From NCBI RefSeq assembly GCF_004571065.1, contig NZ_SPQN01000007.1:37624-101623 (forward strand): a stretch of 64,000 nt of DNA. Reading direction: 5' to 3'. The notes under the pieces were generated by a model that saw only the letters and a program-made list of their open reading frames with translations, did no database searches and was not told where the DNA came from. This DNA comes from Geodermatophilus sp. DF01-2. Lineage in GTDB: Bacteria > Actinomycetota > Actinomycetes > Mycobacteriales > Geodermatophilaceae. This document shows, in pieces, positions 1 through 8,683 of this stretch. The first letter of the stretch is position 1; each line of letters begins with the position of its first letter. Made by a program: the position numbers and the translations under genes.

Positions 1-2
1 CG

Positions 3-1124
3 ATGCCGCCCATCCCGAGCCCGCAGACGGTCCTCGACCGCGTCCGGCGCGACGTCGAACGCAACGCCCTGCGCGCCCGTAACGGCCTGAAGCTGGTCAG
101 CGGCGTCGACCGGCCGAACGTCGGCCAGACGCCCAAGGACGTCGTCTGGCGACGGGGGCGTACCCAGCTATGGCACTACCGCAACGACCCCGACACCTAC
201 GGCGGGGTGCGGTACTCACCGCCGTTGCTCATCGTGTTCAGCCTGGTCAGCCGCAGCTACATCCTCGACCTGACGCCGGGCAACAGCTTCGTGGAGCAGC
301 TGCTCGAAGCCGGGTTCGACGTGTACATGCTGGACTGGGGCGAGCCCGACGAGCGGGACGCGGCCAACACGCTCGAGGACTACGTCGACGACTACATCCC
401 CGCCGGCGTGCAGCGGGTGCTGGAGATCTCCGGCGCCGACGAGGTCAACCTGTTCGGCTACTGCTTCGGCGGTGACCTCTCCCTGCTCTACGCCTCGCAC
501 CACCCCGACGCGCCGATGCGCAGCCTCACCGTGCTGGCCACCCCGGTGGACTTCCGGCACATGGGTCCACTGGCCGACCTGTTCCGGGTCGGCGGGCTGG
601 ACGTCGCCTCGGTGCTCGACGCCGACGGCAACGTGCCGCCGCGGGTCGTCGTCCAGGGGTTCCGCGCGCTGACCCCCACCGCGGAGGTGACCCGCTACGT
701 GACGCTGTGGGAACGCCTCTGGAACGACGAGTACGTCGCCGGCTACCAGGCGATGACCGGCTGGGCGGACGACCACGTGCCCTTCCCCGGGGCCGCTGCG
801 GAGGAGACGGTGCGGATGCTGGTGCGCGACAACGGGATGGTCACCGACCGGCTGACGGTGGGCGGCGACCGCGTGCACCTGTCCGACATCCGGGTGCCGT
901 TCCTCACCGTGCGGGCCGACCGCGACCACATCGTCCCGCCCGACGCGACCGCGCCGCTGATCGACCTGGTCGGCTCGCCGGACAAGCACGAGCTGCGGCT
1001 GCCGGCCGGGCACATGGGCCTGGTGGTCGGCCGGACGGCGGCCCGCACGACGGTGCCGACGATCATCGACTTCATCCGCCGCCGCAGCGATCCGCTGGGC
1101 GCCGACGCCGCCGAGGAGGCCTGA
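3..1124 (+). CDS. phaC: Class III poly(3-hydroxyalkanoate) synthase subunit PhaC
   Basis: An alpha/beta-hydrolase-fold protein of 373 residues, the usual size of class III PhaC. The lipase-like box GYCFGG places the nucleophilic cysteine at residue 154; Asp308 (in DRDHIVPP) and His337 (in AGHMG) would complete the triad. The family polymerises (R)-3-hydroxyacyl-CoA into storage polyester on granules. Class III enzymes normally need a PhaE partner, and none is visible, although the window begins only two bases upstream so a partner could lie outside. The true start could also lie upstream. The stop codon is one base before the next gene's ATG, so the two are probably co-translated. Confidence 0.85.
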   Translation: MPPIPSPQTVLDRVRRDVERNALRARNGLKLVSGVDRPNVGQTPKDVVWRRGRTQLWHYRNDPDTYGGVRYSPPLLIVFSLVSRSYILDLTPGNSFVEQLLEAGFDVYMLDWGEPDERDAANTLEDYVDDYIPAGVQRVLEISGADEVNLFGYCFGGDLSLLYASHHPDAPMRSLTVLATPVDFRHMGPLADLFRVGGLDVASVLDADGNVPPRVVVQGFRALTPTAEVTRYVTLWERLWNDEYVAGYQAMTGWADDHVPFPGAAAEETVRMLVRDNGMVTDRLTVGGDRVHLSDIRVPFLTVRADRDHIVPPDATAPLIDLVGSPDKHELRLPAGHMGLVVGRTAARTTVPTIIDFIRRRSDPLGADAAEEA

Positions 1125-1125
1125 G

Positions 1126-1674
1126 ATGGCCGATGTCGTCGAACTGACCGACGCCCACTGCGACGCACTGCTGCGCTTCTTCGGCGACCTCCCCGAGGGC
1201 GACCGCACCTTCATCCGGGAGGACGTCACCGACCCCGACGTGGTGCGTGGCTGGGCCGCCGATGGCACGTCCGGCACCCGCCGCTGGGTGGCGCTCGACG
1301 GGGACGGCGCGGTCACCGGGTACGTCGCCGTCCTCCGGCTGCCCGGCTGGTCGGACCACGTGGGCGAGGTGCGGCTGGTCGTGTCCCCCGCCGGCCGCGG
1401 CTCCGGGCTGGGCGGGGAGCTGGCGCGGCACGCGATGGTGCAGGCACTGGAGGGGGGCCTGACCAAGCTGGTCGTCGAGGTCGTCGCCGAGCAGGGCGCT
1501 GCGCTGGCACTGTTCACCGGCCTCGGCTTCACCGGCGAGGCACTGCTGGTGGACCACATCCGTGATCGGGACGGCGAGCTGCGCGACCTCATGGTGCTGG
1601 CCCACCGCGTCGGCGAGACCTGGGCCGGCATGAGCGCGGTCGGGCTCGACGAGGCGCTCGGGGACTCCTCCTGA
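1126..1674 (+). CDS. GNAT family N-acetyltransferase
   Basis: 182 residues with a single GNAT fold. The acetyl-CoA pyrophosphate loop is visible as AGRGSGLGGEL around residues 89-99, followed by a C-terminal LFTGLGFTGEALL strand-helix typical of the family. The start ATG follows the phaC stop after one base, so it is probably translated from the same message. The acceptor substrate cannot be told from sequence. The adjacency to PhaC might suggest acyl-CoA related chemistry, but that is only inference. Confidence 0.75.
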   Translation: MADVVELTDAHCDALLRFFGDLPEGDRTFIREDVTDPDVVRGWAADGTSGTRRWVALDGDGAVTGYVAVLRLPGWSDHVGEVRLVVSPAGRGSGLGGELARHAMVQALEGGLTKLVVEVVAEQGAALALFTGLGFTGEALLVDHIRDRDGELRDLMVLAHRVGETWAGMSAVGLDEALGDSS

Positions 1675-1736
1675 CCGCGCCGCCACCGCGGCGGCCGGAG
1701 CCGATGAGTTCGGCTCGCTCATCCAGTCCCCACGGC

Positions 1737-2144
1737 ATGAGTGAGTCCGAACGAACGCCCACGACCATCTCGAACATCGGCGTGGCCATGTTCACGGTTG
1801 CCGACCAGGACGCGGCGCTCGCCTTCTACACCGGGAAGCTCGGCTTCGAGGTGCGTGGCGACACCCGCTTCGGCGAGCACGACGAGATGCGCTGGCTGGA
1901 AGTGGCCCCGCCCGGTTCGCGGGCGCGGCTGGCGCTCAACCCCCCGATGGGCGGCCGGCCCGGTGGCGGCTCGATCGGTGTCGAGACGCCGGACGTCCTG
2001 GGCGAGCACGCGCGCCTCCGTGCCATCGGCGGCATCGACCTCGACCCCGAACCGATGCGGACCCCGGGCGCCCCGCTGATGTTCATGCTGCGCGACCCGG
2101 ACGGCAACCACGTCGTCGTTGTCGAGGAGCCACCCGCCTCGTAG
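1737..2144 (+). CDS. VOC (glyoxalase/bleomycin-resistance) family protein
   Basis: A single vicinal-oxygen-chelate domain of 135 residues. It opens with ISNIGVAMFTVADQDAALAFYTGKLGFEV and closes with MFMLRDPDGNHVVVVEEP, the paired beta-alpha-beta-beta-beta modules of the fold. Family members include glyoxalases, dioxygenases and drug-binding proteins; no specific substrate is evident. The ATG at 1737 was chosen because the 11 residues upstream look unconserved. An alternative ATG at 1704 in the same frame has a GGAG three bases before it. Convergent with the ABC-F gene. Confidence 0.7.
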   Translation: MSESERTPTTISNIGVAMFTVADQDAALAFYTGKLGFEVRGDTRFGEHDEMRWLEVAPPGSRARLALNPPMGGRPGGGSIGVETPDVLGEHARLRAIGGIDLDPEPMRTPGAPLMFMLRDPDGNHVVVVEEPPAS

Positions 2145-2175
2145 TCGCGCCACCGCGGTCGGCCGTCGCCACCGA

Positions 2176-3813
<1,638 letters not shown>

Positions 3814-3938
3814 GGCCCCATCCTCCCCATAACGGAGTTGATCATCGTCTGGCTGCACGACACCACGGGCGACACGCCGGGAGGACGTGCACACGGACGA
3901 TGGTCAACGGGCATCCGGCGGGGCCGGCCGTCTCATCA

Positions 3939-5045
3939 TCAGCCCGCCGCGTCCTCCCCGTCGTCCTCCTCGAGGACGTCGTCGGCCATCTCGTCGAGCA
4001 TGGTCTCCAGCGCGAGGTCGGCCTCGCCCGCCGGCCGGCGCCGCACCAGCCAGGGCTGCAGGTCGTCGTAGCCGCGCACCGAGACCCGGCGCAGCGGCCG
4101 CACCCGGTAGCGCGGCAGCCCGCGCAGCCGGCGGACCAGGTCGCGGTCGACCAGCAGGGTCCCCGGGCGGGCGATCGAGGTGAGCCGGCTGGCCAGGTTC
4201 ACCACCGGTGAGTACACGTCGCCGAGGTGGGTGAGCACCGTGCCGTAGGCGGCGCCGACCCGGAGCGGCGGGCGGTCCTCGGCCTGCCAGGCCTCGGGCA
4301 GCTCCAGCCCGATCTCGACGGCGTCGATCGCGGAGGCGGCGGTGTAGAGGATGCCGTCCCCGACCGTCTTGACCACCCGGCCGTGGTGGCGGGCGATGAC
4401 TCCGCTGGCGATGCTCTCGAAGTCCTCGACCATCGCGCCGAGCTCCCGCCCGCCCATGCCGCGGCTGCGGGTGGTGTAGCCGACCAGGTCGGCGAAGCCG
4501 ACGGCGAGTTCGCGCCGGTCGGCGCTGCCCGCGGGGGTGAGCAGCCGGTCGGCGTTGGCGGCCAGGTGCCGACGCCACACGTAGTCCTGCACCTGCCGCA
4601 GCAGGGGGAACAACCTGCGGGCGGCGGCCACCGCCTCCTCGGGCCGGACCCCCCGCGGGCCGGCGTCCTCTCCCGCCCGGGCGAGCGCGTCGGCGAGCAG
4701 GTCGGTCTGCCAGTCGGCCAGCCGGGACAGCGACTGGCCCATGGCGCGGGCGATGGAGGCCTCGGTGCCCGGATCGACGAAGCCGGAGTCGATCAGCGCC
4801 GAGAGCAGCAGCAACGCGCGGACGTCGGCGTCGGTGAAGACGCGGTCGTCGTCGGCGGCGTCGGGGAAGCCGAGTGCTCGCCAGAGCCGCTTGGTGCGCT
4901 CCGGCGGCATGCCGGCCATCGCGGCGACCTGCAGGCGGGTGAACTTCCGCGGGCCGTCCAGGAGCAGGCGCAACAGCGCCTCGCGGGCGGCGTCGGCGCC
5001 CGCGACGGCGGCTGGGTCCCCGGTGTCGTCGGGCAGCGGTGTCAA
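3939..5045 (-). CDS. Class III adenylate cyclase with N-terminal regulatory domain
   Basis: 368 residues. Residues 20-170 form a helical regulatory region like that of the pH-responsive mycobacterial cyclase Rv1264; residues 178-335 are the catalytic domain. Visible catalytic residues are metal ligands Asp186 (FADLVGYT) and Asp230 (KTVGDG), adenine-selecting Lys226 and Asp276, and transition-state residues Asn283 and Arg287 (VNLASR). It should make cAMP from ATP as a homodimer. No membrane segment is seen. The start is a TTG whose last two bases overlap the upstream stop (TTGA), so translation is probably coupled to the universal stress protein gene before it. The extreme C-terminus is acidic. 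Confidence 0.85.
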   Translation of the reverse strand: MTPLPDDTGDPAAVAGADAAREALLRLLLDGPRKFTRLQVAAMAGMPPERTKRLWRALGFPDAADDDRVFTDADVRALLLLSALIDSGFVDPGTEASIARAMGQSLSRLADWQTDLLADALARAGEDAGPRGVRPEEAVAAARRLFPLLRQVQDYVWRRHLAANADRLLTPAGSADRRELAVGFADLVGYTTRSRGMGGRELGAMVEDFESIASGVIARHHGRVVKTVGDGILYTAASAIDAVEIGLELPEAWQAEDRPPLRVGAAYGTVLTHLGDVYSPVVNLASRLTSIARPGTLLVDRDLVRRLRGLPRYRVRPLRRVSVRGYDDLQPWLVRRRPAGEADLALETMLDEMADDVLEEDDGEDAAG

Positions 5046-5500
5046 CCCGTGGTGTGGACGACCAGCACGTCGACCGACGAGCGGCGGGTCACGTCGGCGG
5101 GGACCGAGCCGAGCAGCCGCCCCTTGAGGCTGCTGAGCCCGCGGTTGCCGACCACGAGCAGGTCGGCCTGCTCGCGGGCGACGACGTCGAGCAGCGTCTC
5201 GACCGGCGAGCCGACGACGGCGACCTGCGCGACGTCGACGGCGCCGGCGGCGGTCGCCTCCCCGGCCGCGGTGCGCACGGCGTCCTCTGCCGGCGCGGAC
5301 CCGACGACCTGGTGCGCGTCCTCACCGAGGACGTCTCGCGCCCGGCGCACCTCCCGGTCGTCGGCGCGGGACGGCAGGTAGGCGCAGACGATGACCAACT
5401 GGGCGCCGCAGGCCCCCGCGAGAGCCCCGGCACGGCGGACCGCCCGGAGGGAGGACTCCGACCCGTCGGCCCCCACGACCACCCTGCGGTAGGCGCTCAC
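5042..5500 (-). CDS. Universal stress protein (UspA family)
   Basis: 152 residues, one Usp domain. The N-terminus YRRVVVGADGSESS and the C-terminal ATP-binding loop VVGNRGLSSLKGRLLGSVPADVTRRSS match the G-2x-G-9x-G(S/T) pattern of ATP-binding Usps. The GTG at 5500 is preceded on its strand by GAGGAGG at good spacing, which fixes the start; the longer open frame upstream is not conserved-looking. It is the first gene of a pair with the adenylate cyclase and overlaps it by four bases. Pairing of a nucleotide-binding Usp with a cAMP-producing enzyme suggests a stress/cAMP circuit, which is inference. Confidence 0.8.
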   Translation of the reverse strand: MSAYRRVVVGADGSESSLRAVRRAGALAGACGAQLVIVCAYLPSRADDREVRRARDVLGEDAHQVVGSAPAEDAVRTAAGEATAAGAVDVAQVAVVGSPVETLLDVVAREQADLLVVGNRGLSSLKGRLLGSVPADVTRRSSVDVLVVHTTG

Positions 5501-5652
5501 GGACACCTCCTCGCTCGCGCTCCGGGCCGCCTCGGACGGTTGCCGCGGCTTCCCCGAGGGCCGGCTCCCCGCCCGACCGGGCAACCTACCGAACACGGTG
5601 GTCACCGGTGTGCCCGGGGTCACGCTCCGGCAGTCCCGACACGCGGGTGGGG

Positions 5653-6675
5653 ATGCCGGCGGCGCCGGGCCGTGCGCTTGGATGGACGCGTCGCCCGGCC
5701 GACGACGAGGAGAGCGCCATCCAGCCCGGCAGCAGCCCCCACCGCGGCCCCGTACGGGTCGAGGTCCGCGGCCTCACCAAGAGCTTCGGCGCCGTCCGCG
5801 CCGTCGACGACCTGAGCTTCACCGTCGAGCCCGGCTCCATCACCGGCTTCCTCGGCCCCAACGGGGCCGGCAAGACCACCACGCTGCGCATGGCGCTGGG
5901 CCTGGAGCGGCCCGACGCGGGCACCGCCACCTTCGACGGCGTCCCCTATCCCGCCCTCCCGGCGCCGGTCCGCACCGTCGGCGCGGTGCTCGAGACGGCG
6001 TTCCACCCGGCGCGGTCGGGGCGCAACCACCTCCGGGTGTACTGCCGGGCCGCCGGCCTGCCGCCCTCCCGCGCCGACGAGGTGCTCGCCCAGGTCGGCC
6101 TGGCCGAGGCCGGCCGGCGCCGCGCCGGCGGCTATTCACTGGGCATGCGGCAGCGGCTGGCCCTGGCCACCGCGCTGCTCGGCGACCCGGCGGTGCTCGT
6201 CCTCGACGAGCCGGCCAACGGGCTGGACCCCGAGGGCATCCACTGGCTGCGCGGATTCCTCCGTCACCTCGCGCACGACCAGGGCCGCACCGTGCTGGTC
6301 TCCAGCCACCTGCTCGCCGAGATGGAGCAGACCGCCGACCGCGTGGTGATCGTCGGGGCCGGGCAGCTGGTCCGCGAGGGATCGCTGGCCGAGCTGCGCT
6401 CCGGCGCGCAGGGCAGCGGGGCGGTCCTCGCCCGCAGCCCGGAGGCCGGCCGGCTGGCCGAGGTCCTCGGTGCGGCCGGGTTCACGCTCGTGCCGCCGGA
6501 CGACGACCTGGTCACCGTGACCGGGACGACGCCGGCCGCGGTGGGTGCGCAGGCCTTCCGGGCCGGGGTGGAGCTCCACGAGCTGCGCGCGGAGACCAGC
6601 GGCCTCGAGGAGCTGTACTTCCGGCTCACCGCCGGCCAGGAGCAGTACGCCGCGCCTCAGGGAGGCGCCCGGTGA
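5653..6675 (+). CDS. ABC transporter ATP-binding protein
   Basis: About 340 residues as called. The ABC domain opens at VRVEVRGLTKSFG, with Walker A GPNGAGKTTT, signature YSLGMRQRL, Walker B VLVLDEPANGLDPEG and switch histidine in SSHLLAEME, as in BcrA/NatA-type exporters. The C-terminal 80 residues are the usual accessory domain. The start is uncertain. The ATG at 5653 is the best canonical codon, but a strong GAGGAG ribosome site stands before an ATC at 5719 that would give a protein of normal length. It shares a GTGA overlap with the permease gene and forms a two-gene exporter. Confidence 0.82.
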   Translation: MPAAPGRALGWTRRPADDEESAIQPGSSPHRGPVRVEVRGLTKSFGAVRAVDDLSFTVEPGSITGFLGPNGAGKTTTLRMALGLERPDAGTATFDGVPYPALPAPVRTVGAVLETAFHPARSGRNHLRVYCRAAGLPPSRADEVLAQVGLAEAGRRRAGGYSLGMRQRLALATALLGDPAVLVLDEPANGLDPEGIHWLRGFLRHLAHDQGRTVLVSSHLLAEMEQTADRVVIVGAGQLVREGSLAELRSGAQGSGAVLARSPEAGRLAEVLGAAGFTLVPPDDDLVTVTGTTPAAVGAQAFRAGVELHELRAETSGLEELYFRLTAGQEQYAAPQGGAR

Positions 6676-7439
6676 CCGCGCTCGTCCGCGCCGAGTGGAC
6701 CAAGCTGTTCACGACCCGGGTGTGGATCGGGCTGCTGGCCGGCGCCTGCCTCCTGGCCGGTGGCTCCGCCGCCCTGGTCACCGGGCTGGCGGGCCAGCCC
6801 GGCGGCCCGCCTCCGGTGGGGACGGCGCAGTTCGAGCAGCTGGCCCTGGCGGTCGCGTCGAACGCCGCCGTCCTCTCGCTGATCCTCGGGATCATCGGGA
6901 TGACCCAGGAGTACCGGCACCGCACCGCGACGCCGACCTTCCTCACCACACCCCGCCGCGGCCGCGTCGTGGTGGCGAAGCTGCTGGCGTACGGGCTCGC
7001 CGGGGTTCCGTTCGCCCTGCTGGTGACGGCGGTGACCGCGACCGTGGTCACCGTCTACGCGGGCGCGCGCGGCGCGGCGCCGTCCCTGACCGGCGACAAC
7101 CTGCAGGTTCTCGTCTTCGCCGGGCTGGCGATCGTCGTCTACACGGTCATCGGCGTGGGCCTGGGTGCGCTGATGCGCAACCAGGTCGGGGCCATCGTCG
7201 GCGCGCTGGTCTACCTGTACGTCGTCGAGCCGTTGCTGAGTTCCTTCCAGGCCACCGTCGACGTCTTCAGGTGGTTGCCCGGTGGTGCACTGCGCGCGTT
7301 GACCACCACAGCCGGGGGGCCGCCGGGGGTCACGCTGGACCTGCTGGAACGCTGGCAGGGCGGCCTGCTGCTGCTCGGCTACGGTCTGGTGGCGGCCGTG
7401 CTCGGCACCCTGCTCGCCGTCCGCCGCGACGTCGTCTGA
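6672..7439 (+). CDS. ABC transporter permease (ABC-2 type)
   Basis: 255 residues with about six hydrophobic segments: near residues 15-35, 55-75, 100-125, 145-170, 170-190 and 225-245. The motif QEYRHRTATPTFLTTPRRGRVV between segments 2 and 3 is typical of ABC-2 permeases of the NatB/bacitracin-exporter type. GTG start overlaps the stop of the ATPase gene by four bases, so both products are made together as an exporter. Substrate unknown. The stop codon is followed within a few bases by a GGACC intergenic repeat element. Confidence 0.82.
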   Translation: MTALVRAEWTKLFTTRVWIGLLAGACLLAGGSAALVTGLAGQPGGPPPVGTAQFEQLALAVASNAAVLSLILGIIGMTQEYRHRTATPTFLTTPRRGRVVVAKLLAYGLAGVPFALLVTAVTATVVTVYAGARGAAPSLTGDNLQVLVFAGLAIVVYTVIGVGLGALMRNQVGAIVGALVYLYVVEPLLSSFQATVDVFRWLPGGALRALTTTAGGPPGVTLDLLERWQGGLLLLGYGLVAAVLGTLLAVRRDVV

Positions 7440-7620
7440 ACGAGGACCCCCTGCCCCCCACTCATCGGCCCCCTCCCGGGCACCGCCGACGGCCCCGTCC
7501 AGAGGCTCATCCCGAGCTTGCGAGGGATTCATCCCGAGCTTGCGAGGGATGAGGAGGACGGGGTCCTTCGACGGTGGGGAGGAGGGGGTCCTGCCACCTG
7601 CAGGGGGCCGAGCAGAACCT
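7440..7620. repeat. Intergenic inverted-repeat element, copy 1 (composite)
   Basis: Begins two bases after the permease stop with GAGGACCCCCTGCC. An inner pair of arms, GGCCCCGTCC (7491-7500) and GGACGGGGTCC (7556-7566), encloses a perfect tandem duplication of a 22-base unit at 7507-7528 and 7529-7550. Outer arms GGACCCCCTGCC and GGAGGGGGTCC lie outside. It probably forms a long hairpin and may serve as the exporter operon's terminator. Confidence 0.7.
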
Positions 7621-7664
7621 GACCGCACGGAGCACTGTCTTCCCGACCGGAACGGGGATTCCCC

Positions 7665-8474
7665 ATGACCACGCGCATGACCGCACAGCGGCTGGGCCAC
7701 CTGATCGCCGACGGCGACACCGAAGCCGTCCGCACTGCCGTCCAGGACTCGCCGCGGCTGCTCTCCACCACGGTGGAGCGCGACGGCCAGGGCGGCTGGA
7801 CGCCGCTGCACCTGGCGGTGGCCGAGCGGCGCGCCGAGATCGTGCGGCTGCTCGTCGCGGCCGGCGCCGACCTCTCCGTCCCGACCGAGCACCGGCGGAC
7901 GCCGCTGCACACCGCTCTGGTCTCCGCGCCCGAGCTGGTCCCGCTGCTGCGGGAGCTGGGTGCGCCGGTGGACGCCGCGAGCGCGGCCTACCTCGACGAC
8001 GTCGACCGGCTCGGCGCCGAGCTGGACGGCGGCGCGCCCCTGACCGACCCGGTGACCGGGGTGCACCTGCTGACCCTGGCCGCGGCCGGTGGCGCAGCCG
8101 GCAGCGCCCGGGCGCTGCTGGACCGGGGCGCCGACGCCGACGGCGGGGCACTGCACGCCGCCGCGGCCGGCGGCCGGCTGGAGCTGGTCCGCCTGCTCCT
8201 GGCCGCGGGCGCCGACGTCAACCGCCGGGAGCCGGACACCGGCCGCTCTCCCCTGCACGCCGCCGTGTCCGCCGACGGTGGGCCCGACGCGCCCGAGGTG
8301 GTACGCGAGCTGCTCGACGCGGGAGCCGACGTCAACGCCACCACGGCCGACGGCGCCAGCGCCCTCGACATCAGCCGGGTCGCCGCGGCCCGCAGCCGCC
8401 GGGACGACACAGGTCGGGCGACCACGCACGACGCCCTTGCCGACCTGCTCGTGGCCCGCGGCGCCACGGATTGA
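7665..8474 (+). CDS. Ankyrin repeat protein
   Basis: 269 residues containing at least four recognisable ankyrin repeats: GWTPLHLAVAERRAEIVRLL near residue 45, RTPLHTALVSAPELVPLL near 78, [19 protein letters not shown] near 160 and SPLHAAVSADG...VVRELLDAGADVN near 195. The protein appears soluble with no signal peptide. Ankyrin proteins bind partner proteins; the partner here is unknown. ATG at 7665 was chosen (another ATG lies four codons later). It is flanked on both sides by GGACC repeats and is probably a single-gene unit. Confidence 0.8.
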   Translation: MTTRMTAQRLGHLIADGDTEAVRTAVQDSPRLLSTTVERDGQGGWTPLHLAVAERRAEIVRLLVAAGADLSVPTEHRRTPLHTALVSAPELVPLLRELGAPVDAASAAYLDDVDRLGAELDGGAPLTDPVTGVHLLTLAAAGGAAGSARALLDRGADADGGALHAAAAGGRLELVRLLLAAGADVNRREPDTGRSPLHAAVSADGGPDAPEVVRELLDAGADVNATTADGASALDISRVAAARSRRDDTGRATTHDALADLLVARGATD

Positions 8475-8612
8475 GCGAGGACCCCGTCCTCCCCGCCCCC
8501 TGGGTCCCGCAGACTCCGGGTGCGAATCGGCCCCGTCCAGGGGCCCTCCTGCAGGGTTCCGCCGCGAGCTCGCGAGTGGCGGGGGGCAGGTGGGTCCTTC
8601 AGCCGGTCCGCC
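8475..8612. repeat. Intergenic inverted-repeat element, copy 2
   Basis: Starts right after the ankyrin gene stop (TGAGCGAGGACCCCGTCC). Left arm GGACCCCGTCC; several later arms (GGCCCCGTCC, GGCCCTCCTGC, and a terminal GGGCAGG...GGTCC) are present, so the element looks like rearranged pieces of two copies. It ends with GGGTCCTTCAG as other right-hand ends do. Confidence 0.6.
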
Positions 8613-8683
8613 TGCAGGTGCGGGCGTAGACTCCATCCCCGGTCCAGAGACGTGCACCGACGACGAAGAAGGCACTCGACCCC

